Shown here: one piece after another, positions 39,472 to 48,470 of the stretch
How the letters are laid out: every line of letters begins with the position of its first letter
Numbering within the stretch: the first letter of the stretch is position 1
Assembly (NCBI RefSeq): GCF_029906645.1
Contig: NZ_JARYGZ010000001.1
Location: forward strand, 434,001 to 498,000
Length of the DNA: 64,000 bases
Direction: 5' to 3'
From: Sphingomonas oryzagri
Lineage (GTDB): Bacteria > Pseudomonadota > Alphaproteobacteria > Sphingomonadales > Sphingomonadaceae
Position numbers and translations under genes: made by a program
The notes under the pieces: generated by a model
Seen by the model: the letters and a program-made list of their open reading frames with translations, nothing else
Database searches by the model: none
What the model was told of the DNA's origin: nothing

Positions 39472-39755
39472 CAGCGGGCCGACAGCTCGGCTGCGGCGCC
39501 GGCATAGGCCTGGGTGCGACACGCGCCCTCGGCGAACTGCTGGCCGGCTTCGGTCGTCTCGCAGACGCGGGCGGCGGCGAAGCGGATGCGCTTGGCGATC
39601 GCGGCGCGACCATCCGTGCTGGCGAGTTCCGCGCTCTGGTAGTGGACGGTCGCGGTCGGTGTCTCGGCCATCGCCGGATCGGCATAGGCGACGATGCCGG
39701 CGGTGCCGAGGAGGCTGGCTCCGGCGAACATCAGGGTGGTGACGAACTTACGCAT
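39471..39755 (-). CDS. UrcA-family small exported protein
   Basis: The 94-residue protein has a Sec signal (FVTTLMFAGASLLGTAGIVAYADPAMAE) and the UrcA-family pattern: TVHYQSAELASTDGRAAIAKRIRFAAARVCETTEAGQQF and two cysteines (VCETTE, ACRTQAY). Its function is not established. As first gene behind the sigma-54 promoter it may serve as a periplasmic component of the efflux system. ATG 39755 follows GGAAAGGAGAG. Confidence 0.85.
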   Translation of the reverse strand: MRKFVTTLMFAGASLLGTAGIVAYADPAMAETPTATVHYQSAELASTDGRAAIAKRIRFAAARVCETTEAGQQFAEGACRTQAYAGAAAELSAR

Positions 39756-39807
39756 GGGATCTCTCCTTTCCTCGTGGCCGGCGACATGTCGGTCACGGGA
39801 AGGACTG

Positions 39808-39823
39808 AGCAGGAGCCGTGCCA
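39808..39823 (-). promoter_or_regulatory. Sigma-54-type promoter of the efflux operon
   Basis: On the minus strand, TGGCACGGCTCCTGCT gives GG at 39822-39821 and GC at 39810-39809, with exactly 10 bases between them. That is the invariant -24/-12 arrangement of sigma-54 promoters, and TGGCACG is consensus for the -24 block. The expected start of transcription is near 39797, 42 bases before the UrcA start codon. Confidence 0.85.
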
Positions 39824-39887
39824 ATTCGACGAAAGTCGGGAAATCGGGGCTTTTCGGGCGGGCGGCTACGATGGCTTGTTCTCGAAC

Positions 39888-39921
39888 TGTCCGGATCCGG
39901 ACAGTCGAGTGTCCGGAAACA
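39888..39921. promoter_or_regulatory. Likely activator binding sites (UAS)
   Basis: TGTCCGGATCCGGACA (39888-39903) is a perfect 16-bp palindrome. A second, imperfect copy TGTCCGGAAACA (39910-39921) has its centre 20 bp (two helical turns) away. Both lie about 90-125 bp upstream of the predicted sigma-54 start, the usual activator position, and between the two divergent operons. Confidence 0.7.
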
Positions 39922-39976
39922 GACGTTGTCGCCGCCGCCGAACGATGGCAGCAAACGGGCATAGAAGGAGTGGGTC

Positions 39977-41371
39977 TTGAGCGAAAAGCCGTTCGGTCTG
40001 TGCGTCGTGGTGGATGACGACGAGGACATCCTCCTCGCCGCGCGGCTGTTGCTGCGCCAGCTCTTCGCCGAGGTGAAGGTGACGCCGCAGCCGCAACAGG
40101 CGGTCGACTGGATGGCGGAAGCGCGGCCCGACGTGATCCTGCTCGACGCCAACTTCGCGCGCGGGGCGACGGACAGCAGCGAGGGCTTCCGCTGGCTGGG
40201 CAGGATACTGGAACGCGATCCGCACGTTTCGGTGGTGCTGATCACCGCGCATGGCGGGGTGCAGGTCGCGGTCCGCGCGATGAAGGAGGGGGCGACGGAC
40301 TTCGTCTCCAAGCCCTGGGCGAACGAGAAGCTGCTCTCCGCCGTGCGATCGGCCGCCGCGCTCAGTCGCTCGCGCCGGCAGAGCATCGAGACGAAGTCGG
40401 CCAAGACTCCCGTCGCGCCGTCGGAAACCCCGCTGCTCGGCTCCTCGCCGGCGATGGCGCGCGTGCTGTCGCTGATCGAGAAGGCCGGGCCGACCGACGC
40501 CAACGTGCTGATCCTCGGCGAGAACGGCACCGGCAAGGAACTGGTCGCGCGGGAATTGCACCGCTTTTCAAGGCGCCGGGACAAGGCGATGCTCACCGTC
40601 GATCTCGGCGCGGTGGCGGAAAACCTCTTCGATTCCGAGCTGTTCGGCCATGTGAAGGGCGCGTTCACCGACGCCCGCGCCGATCGTGTCGGGCGGCTGC
40701 AGGCGGCGGACGGCGGCACGCTGTTTCTGGACGAGGTTGGCAACCTGCCGCTCCACCTCCAGCCCAAGCTGCTGACCGCGCTGGAGCAGCGCAAGGTGAC
40801 CCCGGTCGGCGCCAATGCCCCGGTGCCGATCGACGTGCGGGTGATCTCGGCGACCAACCTGCCGCCCGATCAGCTCGGCAGCGAGAGCCGCTTCCGGCAG
40901 GATCTGCTCTACCGGCTCAATACGGTCGAGATCGAACTGCCGCCGTTGCGGGACCGGCGCGAGGACATCCCGCTGCTGCTCGACCATTATCTGCGCCAAT
41001 ATGCCGCGCGCTACGATCGCCCGGCGCCGGCGCTGCCCGACGACGTGCGAGATGCGCTGGTCGCCTACGACTGGCCGGGCAATGTGCGCGCGCTGCGCCA
41101 TGCCGCCGAACGCGCGATCATCCTTGCCGACGGAGCGACGCTGGCGATCAAGGACTTCCCGTTGCCGAGGGCGGCATCGGCGCCGGTGCCGCATGTCCAG
41201 GCGTCCGCCGTGGTCGAACCGGTCGCGGCCGACCTCAACCTCGATCGGGCCGAGCGCCAACTGATCGAGCGCGCGCTCCAGAAGCATGGCTACAACATCT
41301 CCAACGCGGCCTCCGAACTCGGCCTGACGCGCGGCTCGCTGTACCGGCGGATGGAGAAGCATGGGCTCTAG
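39977..41371 (+). CDS. NtrC-family response regulator with GAFTDA loop
   Basis: The 464-residue activator has a receiver domain (phosphoacceptor Asp57 in VILLDANF, Lys112 in SKPW), an AAA+ domain (Walker A GENGTGKE, residues 181-188; Walker B LFLDEVGN, 249-256) and a Fis-type DNA-binding helix-turn-helix (GYNISNAASELGLTRGSLYRRMEKHG). The loop that normally reads GAFTGA is GAFTDA (228-233). TTG 39977 follows AAGGAG. It probably binds the palindromes at 39.9 kb and activates the divergent efflux operon. Confidence 0.92.
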   Translation: MSEKPFGLCVVVDDDEDILLAARLLLRQLFAEVKVTPQPQQAVDWMAEARPDVILLDANFARGATDSSEGFRWLGRILERDPHVSVVLITAHGGVQVAVRAMKEGATDFVSKPWANEKLLSAVRSAAALSRSRRQSIETKSAKTPVAPSETPLLGSSPAMARVLSLIEKAGPTDANVLILGENGTGKELVARELHRFSRRRDKAMLTVDLGAVAENLFDSELFGHVKGAFTDARADRVGRLQAADGGTLFLDEVGNLPLHLQPKLLTALEQRKVTPVGANAPVPIDVRVISATNLPPDQLGSESRFRQDLLYRLNTVEIELPPLRDRREDIPLLLDHYLRQYAARYDRPAPALPDDVRDALVAYDWPGNVRALRHAAERAIILADGATLAIKDFPLPRAASAPVPHVQASAVVEPVAADLNLDRAERQLIERALQKHGYNISNAASELGLTRGSLYRRMEKHGL

Positions 41372-42701
41372 GCAGCCCTTCGTCCTGCGGCTGGCGGGGC
41401 ATATGGCGGTGCTGGTCGCATTGCTGTTCGGCTTCGCCTGGTTCCTGGCGCAGCCGGGCCATGTCGCGACGGTGACGCTGTTCGGCCTGCTCGCGATCGC
41501 CGCCGCCGCGGCGCTGTGGCGGGCGGTATCGCGCAGCAATGCCGAGATGACCCGCTTCGCCACCGCGATCCGCCACGAGGATCTGACGCAGGTGTTCCGC
41601 GAGAGCGGGCAGGGTAGCGGCTTCGACACGCTGGGCGCGACGCTCAACGCCGGCATCCGCCGCCTGCGCGACCATCGCGCGGCCGAGGCCGCCGAGAACC
41701 GCTTCGCCGCCACCCTGGTGGACGAAGCGCCGACCCCGATCCTCGCCATCGACGCGGACGGACGGGTGGAACTGTCCAACAAGGCCGCACGCCGCCTGTT
41801 TGGACAGGCCAAAGGCACGCGCGTCGCCGATCTGGGCGTCTATGGCGAGGGCTTCGTCGCGGCGCTCACCGATGTCGTTCCGGGCGACCGGCGGCTGTGC
41901 CGGGTGACGATCGGCGGCCTGCCGCAGCGCGCGATGGTGGCGGTGACGCAGGTCGAGCGGCTGGGGCGGCTGTGGCGGATCGTATCGGTGCAGATCATCC
42001 AGGGCGAGCTGGATGCCGCCGAAGTGGCGACACAGGCCGATCTGGTCCGCGTGCTGACCCACGAGATCATGAACTCGATGACGCCGGTGACGTCGCTCGC
42101 CGAGAGTGCCGTCTCGATCATGGCGGAGATCGACAAGAGCGACGATCCGGCGATCGGTGACGCTCGAATCGCGGTGGAGACGCTGGCGCGGCGCGCGGCC
42201 GGCATCATGCACTTCGTGGAAAGCTATCGCGAGTTCAGCCGCGCGCCGGCCATCGCGCCGCGCCGCTTCGTCGCGAAGACGTGGGCGGACGAGTTGGCGC
42301 GGCTCTATCGCGCGATGCCGGTGGGCGAGCGGGTGGAACTGGTCGTATCGGTCGTGCCCGATCGGTTGCAGTTGAACGCCGATCCCGAGTTGCTGTCGCA
42401 AGTCGTGCTCAACCTGATGAAGAACGGCGGCGAGGCGGCCAGCGAGCATGACCCGGCGCCGCGCGTTTCGCTGTCGATCGAGGCGTTACCGCTCGATCGG
42501 GTACGGATCATGGTGGAGGATAACGGGCCGGGCGTGCCGGACCAGTATCTCGGCGAAATTTTCCTCCCCTTCTTCACCACCAAGCGCGCGGGCACAGGCG
42601 TGGGGCTGAGCTTCGCGCGGCAGGTGGTGCTGCTTCACCACGGCGCGATCCGCTATGCGGGCGAGCCGGGCGGCGGCGGGAGCTTCGAGATCATCCTCTG
42701 A
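41361..42701 (+). CDS. Sensor histidine kinase
   Basis: The 446-residue kinase has two N-terminal membrane segments (HMAVLVALLFGFAWFLA; VTLFGLLAIAAAAALW), a PAS-like region (LVDEAPTPILAIDADGRVELSNKAARRLFG), the phosphoacceptor His234 in RVLTHEIMNSMTPV, and the HATPase motifs LNLMKNGGEA, DNGPGVP and FFTTKRAGTGVGLSFA. The periplasmic loop is very short, suggesting that it senses within the membrane. Its start overlaps the regulator stop, so the pair is one operon. Confidence 0.95.
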   Translation: MGSRQPFVLRLAGHMAVLVALLFGFAWFLAQPGHVATVTLFGLLAIAAAAALWRAVSRSNAEMTRFATAIRHEDLTQVFRESGQGSGFDTLGATLNAGIRRLRDHRAAEAAENRFAATLVDEAPTPILAIDADGRVELSNKAARRLFGQAKGTRVADLGVYGEGFVAALTDVVPGDRRLCRVTIGGLPQRAMVAVTQVERLGRLWRIVSVQIIQGELDAAEVATQADLVRVLTHEIMNSMTPVTSLAESAVSIMAEIDKSDDPAIGDARIAVETLARRAAGIMHFVESYREFSRAPAIAPRRFVAKTWADELARLYRAMPVGERVELVVSVVPDRLQLNADPELLSQVVLNLMKNGGEAASEHDPAPRVSLSIEALPLDRVRIMVEDNGPGVPDQYLGEIFLPFFTTKRAGTGVGLSFARQVVLLHHGAIRYAGEPGGGGSFEIIL

Positions 42702-43485
42702 TCCGTGGCGAGCGATCCTCGGCGAGCGGGATGACGAGGTCCGCGCGCGCCGGCATTTCGCTGAGGATGTGTCGCGTCAGCCGCTCGTAATGCTGGATGA
42801 AGCGGGCGATCTCGGCGTCGTTCATGCCGCCTTCGCGTTCACGGCGGAGCGCCTCTTCCTGCTCGATCCGCCAGCGCAGAACGATCTCGAAACCGGGCGC
42901 TGCGAGCAGGATCAGGCGGTCGATCCGCGCGAAGAAGGCTTGATAGGGACCGGCGAGCTGGTCGTTGACGTACTGCCGCCAGATGCCGTGCGCATCTTCC
43001 TCGCGCTCGAGCGCATTGACCGGATCGGCCAGCATGGCGGCCGCCTGCGGACGCGCGCCGACGCACCAGCCATCGAGGATCAGCAGGCGCGTCCCGGCGG
43101 GCGCAACTTCCCATTGTGAGACCGGGGCGCGATCGTCGGTCGCCTTGTCGAAGCGTGGCAGGCGCGCGGAGCGGCCCGCCGCCAGATCGTCGATCACGTG
43201 ACGGCCGAGCACGAGGTCGTGCGTGCCAGGGACGCCACGCGTGCGCAGCAGCGGATGGATCTCGCGTGCCAACCGCTCGCGCTCCGCCTTCGTATGATAG
43301 ACATCGTCGATCGACAGGATCGCGCTCGGCACGCTTTCTTGCCGGAAAAGGGCGGCCAGTCCGGCGGCCAACGTGGACTTGCCGCTCCCCTGCGCGCCGC
43401 ACAGGCCAATGAGGAGCAGAGAGTCACCCAGCGCCGGTCGGATCGTCGCGGCGGCGAGATCGATGGTTCGAAGGTCAGGCGACAC
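42691..43485 (-). CDS. Kinase resembling D-glycerate 3-kinase
   Basis: The 264-residue P-loop kinase has Walker A GAQGSGKST at residues 30-38, followed by AILSIDDVYHTKAERERLAREIHPLLRTRGVPGTHD and LILDGWCVGARP. This arrangement is that of the GLYK/YGR205W-like glycerate kinases. The GTG at 43485 overlaps the dehydrogenase gene by 11 bp. With the neighbouring hydroxyacid dehydrogenase it suggests conversion of hydroxypyruvate or glyoxylate-derived glycerate to 3-phosphoglycerate. The activity is inferred. Confidence 0.8.
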   Translation of the reverse strand: MSPDLRTIDLAAATIRPALGDSLLLIGLCGAQGSGKSTLAAGLAALFRQESVPSAILSIDDVYHTKAERERLAREIHPLLRTRGVPGTHDLVLGRHVIDDLAAGRSARLPRFDKATDDRAPVSQWEVAPAGTRLLILDGWCVGARPQAAAMLADPVNALEREEDAHGIWRQYVNDQLAGPYQAFFARIDRLILLAAPGFEIVLRWRIEQEEALRREREGGMNDAEIARFIQHYERLTRHILSEMPARADLVIPLAEDRSPRIRG

Positions 43486-44440
43486 GGTTGGGCAATTCGC
43501 GGCCGGTGAAGAACGCCTCCAGATTGTCCGCCGCCTGCATCCCCATGGCGGTGCGCGTCTCGATCGTCGCGCTACCGAGATGGGGGAGCAGCACCGCATT
43601 CTCGCAGGCCAGCAGATCGGGATGGACGGCGGGTTCGCGCTCGTAGACGTCCAGCCCGGCCGCCGCGATCCGGCCTCCGCGGAGCGCCGAGGCAAGCGCC
43701 GCCTCGTCCACCACCGGGCCGCGCGCGGTGTTGATGAGGATCGCGCTCGGCTTCATCCGCGTGATCAGCGCCGCGTCGACCAGATGGCGGGTGCCGGCCC
43801 CGCCGGGGACGTGGAGCGAGAGGATGTCCGCCTCCTCCGCAAGCGTTTCCAGCGTATCGACATATCCCGGCTCGCCGGACGGGCGGCGGCTGTGATGGAT
43901 CACCCGCATTCCGAACGCGGCAGCGCGCAGTCCCGTGGCGCGCGCGATGCGCCCATAACCGACGAGGCCGAGCGTCTTGCCGCCCATAGCCTGGCCCATC
44001 ATGTGCGTCGGCCGCCAGCCGGCCCAGCGCCCGGCACGCAGCTCGCGTTCGCCTTCGCCCGCGCGGCGCGCGGCCATCAGCATCAGCAGGATCGCGATAT
44101 CGGCGGTGGCGTCGGTGAGCGCATCGGGCGTGTTGGTGACGACGACGCCGTTGGCCTGAGCTGCGGCGAGGTCGATATGATCGACGCCCGCGCCGAAATT
44201 GGCGATGAGGCGGGCGCGCCGACCGGGCAGGGCAAGCAGGTCCGCGTCGAGACGATCGGTGATCGTCGGCAGGATCGCGTCATGTTCGCGCATCGCGTTT
44301 TCCAGTTCGATGCGCGTGCGGGGAGCGTCGTCGGGGTTGAAGGAGGCGTCGAACAGGCTGGTGAGTCGCGCCTCCACCGCGCCCGGCAGGCGGCGGGTGA
44401 CATAGAGGCTGGGGCGGCCGGCCCCGTAATCGTCCTGCAT
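43475..44440 (-). CDS. D-2-hydroxyacid dehydrogenase
   Basis: The 321-residue NAD(P)-dependent enzyme has the D-2-hydroxyacid dehydrogenase fold: NFGAGVDHIDLAAA, nucleotide loop GLVGYGRIARATG, catalytic arginine in INTARGPVVDE, glutamate in LDVYEREP and histidine in LLPHLGSAT. It may reduce glyoxylate or hydroxypyruvate, consistent with the adjoining glycerate-kinase-like gene. ATG 44440 (MQDDYGAGRPS) starts the conserved domain; the longer upstream frame is not supported. Confidence 0.87.
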   Translation of the reverse strand: MQDDYGAGRPSLYVTRRLPGAVEARLTSLFDASFNPDDAPRTRIELENAMREHDAILPTITDRLDADLLALPGRRARLIANFGAGVDHIDLAAAQANGVVVTNTPDALTDATADIAILLMLMAARRAGEGERELRAGRWAGWRPTHMMGQAMGGKTLGLVGYGRIARATGLRAAAFGMRVIHHSRRPSGEPGYVDTLETLAEEADILSLHVPGGAGTRHLVDAALITRMKPSAILINTARGPVVDEAALASALRGGRIAAAGLDVYEREPAVHPDLLACENAVLLPHLGSATIETRTAMGMQAADNLEAFFTGRELPNRVA

Positions 44441-44489
44441 TCGAGCGACTCCTTTGTCATGCGGGGCCGGCTCTAGCGCAGGATGATGG

Positions 44490-44783
44490 TCAGGCGCGAT
44501 CCTCGGGTTTCTGTTCGCGGAAGGTCGCGGGAACATGGGGCAGCCAGCGATCGGCGACGATCACCCGGTGGAACAGGCGCGGCCCCATCACCGCCAGCGC
44601 CACCCCGGCGCTCGCCATCAGGAAGGTGATCAAGGCCAGCGGGTAGGCGATGGCGGGTTCGTGCCCGGCATGGCCGAAGCCGATGGCGAGCAGCAGATGC
44701 CCCAGGAACCAGGCGAGGCCCAGCATCGCAAGGCCCGCGCCATGTAGCATAAGAGATCGCTCGGCCTTGCTGGCGGGAAGCAT
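44490..44783 (-). CDS. Small membrane protein of unknown function
   Basis: The 97-residue protein has two hydrophobic segments (HGAGLAMLGLAWFLGHLLLAIGFG; ALITFLMASAGVALAVMG) and a polar C-terminus (WLPHVPATFREQKPEDRA). I do not recognise a named family. ATG 44783 is preceded by AGGAGA. It stands alone upstream of the dehydrogenase gene on the same strand. Confidence 0.6.
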   Translation of the reverse strand: MLPASKAERSLMLHGAGLAMLGLAWFLGHLLLAIGFGHAGHEPAIAYPLALITFLMASAGVALAVMGPRLFHRVIVADRWLPHVPATFREQKPEDRA

Positions 44784-45053
44784 GTCGGCCTTCTCCTGAT
44801 GACGTCGAGCCTGCTATCTGGGGCCGATCCCCGTAAGGGTTCGAGCAGCGATCGCGGTGGATGCCATAAGGATCGCATAAACAGATCACCGCCTTTGCTG
44901 CACTGCAGTCCGTTCCAGCAATCCTGCGTTCACCCGGAAGGTCGCATTTCGCCGTTCTCGTGCTTGACAGCGTGCCCCTTATGGGTACGCGGCTGCGGTG
45001 CGGGATGCCGGATTTCCGGCGCGTGAGTCTGGCTTTTGAGCAAGGAGGAGAAC

Positions 45054-45428
45054 ATGGCGTATCGGGCGACCGTCCGTACCGACATCGATCCGCAGCCGCG
45101 CTCGCCGGACGTGGCGCCTTATCGCGTACCGCCGATGGAACCTGCGAGCTTCACCGATCTCGAGGAGCAGGTGATCGCGCTCGCCCGCACCGATCGCCTC
45201 GGCAGCATCGAGAAGCCCGGCCGACTCGAACGGATGGTCACCAAGCTGTTCGGCCTCAATTCCGAGCGGCGGGCGCTGGCCGATCCCCGGCTGGAGACGC
45301 TGCGCCGCGCGATCGTGGTGGCGCATCATCGCCATCACCTGCCCGACATGCAGGCGGCCGAACTGCGCGAGGCCGGTTTCAGCGTCGCGCAGATCCGCGC
45401 GATCGAGACGAAGGCGCTCAGCGCCTAA
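45054..45428 (+). CDS. Hypothetical protein
   Basis: The 124-residue soluble protein reads MAYRATVRTDIDPQPRSPDV..., then a helical region (FTDLEEQVIALARTDRLGSIEKPGRLERMVTKLFGLNSERRALADPRLETLRRAIVVAHHRH). ATG 45054 is preceded by AAGGAGGAG, so the in-frame start at 45036 is unlikely. No domain is recognised. It converges with the ScfR-type regulator and overlaps its stop by four bases. Confidence 0.6.
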   Translation: MAYRATVRTDIDPQPRSPDVAPYRVPPMEPASFTDLEEQVIALARTDRLGSIEKPGRLERMVTKLFGLNSERRALADPRLETLRRAIVVAHHRHHLPDMQAAELREAGFSVAQIRAIETKALSA

Positions 45429-46831
45429 TCGAACCGGTAGGGTACGACCTCGCGCCGTTCGGGGTCGATGCGCAGTGCACGGCCCGAAGGCGGAAAGGCG
45501 CGCTGCTCGCATCCCTCGCGCGGGCAGATGCGGCAGGAGACTCCGATCGGCGTGGCGGCGTCCGTGCGGGTCAGGTCGAGATGGTCGGCATAGACGAAGT
45601 CCTTGGCCTCGCCGATCTCGCAGCCGAGCGCGACCGCATAGCGGCGCGGTGATCGCGCATAGCTGCCGCTTTCCTTCACCAGCCCCTTGGCGATCGCGAC
45701 GTAGCGGGTGCCCTCCGGCATCTCGGCGAGCTGGGTGAGGATGCGGTCGGGGATCGCCACCGCCTCGTGCATGATCCACAGCGGACAGGCACCGCCGAAG
45801 CGGGCGAATTGCAGGCGGGTGGCGCTGTGCCGCTTGGTGATGTTGCCCGCCATATCGACCCGGCAGAAGAAGAAGGGCGTGCCGCGCTGGTCGGGCCGCT
45901 GGAGGGTGGAGAGGCGGTGGCAGGCCTGCTCGAAGCTGACGGCAAAGCGGCGGCGCAGGCGATCGATATCGTGGCGCAGGCGGCGCGCTTCGGCGCGGAA
46001 GGCTTCGTAGGGCATCAGGATCGCACCGGCGGCATAATTGGCGAGGCCGATCGAAAGCAGGCGTGTCGCTTCCACGGAAGGCATGGTGGCGCGGGCGAGC
46101 ACCTGCCCGATCTCCTCCGCCAGTTCGATGCGGGCGAGCTGGTGGGCGAGCTGGAAAGCGCGGCTCTCCGGTGCCTGCGCGGGATCGAGCGTCAGGATGC
46201 GGTGCGCGGGGTCGAAGGCGCGCAGCGGCGCCGACTCTGTGCCGGGAGTGCGCAGGGTGATGCGATGCCGGTCGCGCAATCGCTCGGCGAGCGCGTCCGG
46301 TCCCGGCTCCAGCGCGTCGCCGATCGCCTCGGCCGCCGTGTCGATCAGGTCGACATAGTTTCCGGCATCGTGGAACCAGTCACGCACCTCGTCCCACGGC
46401 AGGCGCCCGCCGGAGGGGGCGCCTGTGTCATAGGCGTCGTCGAGGCGCTGGAGCTGGTCCTCGGCGCGGCGCCAGGCGGCGTGCATCGCAACGAAACGGC
46501 GGGCGAGGGCGGGCTGCTGCTCCACCGCGCGGGCGAGCATCTCCGGCTCGGGCGGCGGCTCGGGCAGCAGTGCTTCGGCAGCGGCTTCGGCGAGGCCGGC
46601 GAGCAGGCGTGCACCCTCGTCCTCGTCGATGCCGGACCAGTCTGCGGGGAAGGCCGCGGCCAATGCCAGCGACACGGCAGCGGTGAGAGGGCGCCCGTCG
46701 GTTTCGATCTGCGACAGATAGCTGACCGAGATGCCCAGCCGCTCGGCCATTGCCACCTGGCTCATCCGCAGCCGGCCGCGCAGTTCGCGAACACGCGTGC
46801 CGGCATAGAGGGGGCGAGGGGCGCGGGGCAT
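45425..46831 (-). CDS. ScfR-type transcriptional regulator (PccR-like) of propionyl-CoA metabolism
   Basis: The 468-residue regulator has an N-terminal XRE helix-turn-helix ([45 protein letters not shown]), a central IrrE/DUF955-like region whose protease motif is degenerate ([11 protein letters not shown] instead of HExxH), and a C-terminal DUF2083-like cysteine-rich end ([19 protein letters not shown]). This layout matches short-chain-fatty-acyl-CoA regulators (RamB/PccR group). Divergent from pccB, it probably controls the propionyl-CoA genes. Confidence 0.85.
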   Translation of the reverse strand: MPRAPRPLYAGTRVRELRGRLRMSQVAMAERLGISVSYLSQIETDGRPLTAAVSLALAAAFPADWSGIDEDEGARLLAGLAEAAAEALLPEPPPEPEMLARAVEQQPALARRFVAMHAAWRRAEDQLQRLDDAYDTGAPSGGRLPWDEVRDWFHDAGNYVDLIDTAAEAIGDALEPGPDALAERLRDRHRITLRTPGTESAPLRAFDPAHRILTLDPAQAPESRAFQLAHQLARIELAEEIGQVLARATMPSVEATRLLSIGLANYAAGAILMPYEAFRAEARRLRHDIDRLRRRFAVSFEQACHRLSTLQRPDQRGTPFFFCRVDMAGNITKRHSATRLQFARFGGACPLWIMHEAVAIPDRILTQLAEMPEGTRYVAIAKGLVKESGSYARSPRRYAVALGCEIGEAKDFVYADHLDLTRTDAATPIGVSCRICPREGCEQRAFPPSGRALRIDPERREVVPYRFD

Positions 46832-46842
46832 GTCTCCACCTA

Positions 46843-46886
46843 TTTCACAAAAAGGTCATTCGCAACTTCACAAAACCACATTTGCG
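46843..46886. promoter_or_regulatory. Candidate ScfR operator region
   Basis: Between the regulator and pccB starts lie TTTCACAAAAA (46843), TTCGCAAC (46859), TTCACAAAA (46867) and TTTGCG (46881), a cluster of TTnnCAAA-like repeats. From memory, R. sphaeroides PccR recognises TTTGCAAA pairs; this is similar but not identical. Confidence 0.45.
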
Positions 46887-46943
46887 TCTCGCGCGGCGCT
46901 GCGGCAGGCCCTGCGCATCACCGCCGCCCAGGAAAGGAGAGCG

Positions 46944-48470
46944 ATGCCCACGACCCTCGAGACGCTTGAACAACGCCGCGCCGAGGCCCGCCTGGGCGGC
47001 GGACAGCGGCGCATCGACGCGCAGCATGCCAAGGGCCGGCTCACCGCCCGCGAGCGGATCGACATCCTGCTCGACGAAGGCTCGTTCGAGGAGCTCGACA
47101 TGTTCGTCGAGCATAATTGCGTCGATTTCGGCATGAACGAGACGCACATCGCCGGCGACGGCGTCGTCACCGGATCGGGCACCGTCAACGGCCGCCTCGT
47201 CTTCGTGTTCAGCCAGGATTTCACCGTGTTCGGCGGCTCGCTGTCCGAGCGGCACGCGCAGAAGATCTGCAAGATCATGGACATGGCGCTGAAGGTCGGC
47301 GCGCCGGTGATCGGCCTCAACGACAGCGGCGGCGCACGCATCCAGGAGGGCGTCGCCTCGCTCGGCGGCTATGCCGAGGTGTTCCAGCGCAACGTGCTCG
47401 CCTCTGGCGTGGTGCCGCAGCTCAGCCTCATCATGGGGCCGTGCGCGGGCGGCGCGGTATACAGCCCGGCGATGACCGACTTCATCTTCATGGTGAAGGA
47501 CTCATCCTACATGTTCATCACCGGCCCGGACGTGGTGAAGACCGTCACCAACGAGGTCGTGACTCAGGAGGAGCTGGGCGGCGCCGTCGCCCACACCCAG
47601 AAATCCGGCGTCGCCGATCAGGCCTTCGAGAACGACGTCGAGGCGCTGCTCGCCGCGCGCGATTTCATCGATTTCCTGCCGGAGAGCAACCGCTCGGGCG
47701 CGCCCGTCCGCCCAACCGAGGATGCGTGGGATCGCATCGAGCCGAGCCTCGACACGCTGATCCCGGACAGCGCCAACAAGCCCTACGACATGCACGAGCT
47801 GATCGCCAAGATGGTCGACGAGGGCGATTTCTTCGAGCTCCAGCCGAACTATGCCGGCAACATCATCATCGGCTTCGGCCGGATCGAGGGGCGCACCGTC
47901 GGCATCGTCGCCAACCAGCCGATGGTGCTGGCCGGCGTGCTGGACATTTCGGCGAGCCGCAAGGCGGGCCGCTTCGTGCGCTTCTGCGATGCCTTCGACA
48001 TCCCGATCATCACCTTCGTGGACGTGCCGGGCTTCCTGCCGGGCGTCAGCCAGGAGCATAACGGCATCATCACCCACGGCGCGAAATTGCTCTTCGCCTA
48101 TGCCGAGGCGACGGTGCCCAAGATCACGGTGATCACCCGCAAGGCCTATGGCGGCGCCTATGACGTCATGGCCTCCAAGCACCTGCGCGGCGATTTCAAC
48201 TATGCCTGGCCGACCGCCGAGATCGCGGTGATGGGCGCGAAGGGCGCGGTCGAGATCATCTTCCGCGGCAAGACGCCGGAAGAGATCGCCGAACGCACCG
48301 CCGAATACGAGGCCCGCTTCGCCAACCCCTTCGTGGCGGCGTCCAAGGGCTTTATCGACGAGATCATCATGCCGCATTCCACCCGCAAGCGCGTGGCGCT
48401 GGGGCTTCGCAAGCTGCGCAACAAGCAGCTCGAGAACCCCTGGAAGAAGCACGACAACATTCCGCTGTGA
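46944..48470 (+). CDS. pccB: Propionyl-CoA carboxylase beta subunit
   Basis: The 508-residue carboxyltransferase subunit matches Pcc[16 protein letters not shown]-type start region, [41 protein letters not shown], two oxyanion glycine pairs ([27 protein letters not shown]) and the biotin-facing [28 protein letters not shown]. Length is close to the human enzyme. Paired with the alpha subunit at 54.2 kb it converts propionyl-CoA to methylmalonyl-CoA. ATG 46944 follows AAGGAGA. Confidence 0.93.
   Translation: MPTTLETLEQRRAEARLGGGQRRIDAQHAKGRLTARERIDILLDEGSFEELDMFVEHNCVDFGMNETHIAGDGVVTGSGTVNGRLVFVFSQDFTVFGGSLSERHAQKICKIMDMALKVGAPVIGLNDSGGARIQEGVASLGGYAEVFQRNVLASGVVPQLSLIMGPCAGGAVYSPAMTDFIFMVKDSSYMFITGPDVVKTVTNEVVTQEELGGAVAHTQKSGVADQAFENDVEALLAARDFIDFLPESNRSGAPVRPTEDAWDRIEPSLDTLIPDSANKPYDMHELIAKMVDEGDFFELQPNYAGNIIIGFGRIEGRTVGIVANQPMVLAGVLDISASRKAGRFVRFCDAFDIPIITFVDVPGFLPGVSQEHNGIITHGAKLLFAYAEATVPKITVITRKAYGGAYDVMASKHLRGDFNYAWPTAEIAVMGAKGAVEIIFRGKTPEEIAERTAEYEARFANPFVAASKGFIDEIIMPHSTRKRVALGLRKLRNKQLENPWKKHDNIPL

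Noticed and set aside
39946-39960. Second GG-N10-GC motif (TGGCAGCAAACGGGC) on the plus strand before the response regulator
   Set aside because: The spacing fits sigma-54, but transcription would start only about five bases before the TTG start and after its ribosome-binding site, so it is probably chance.
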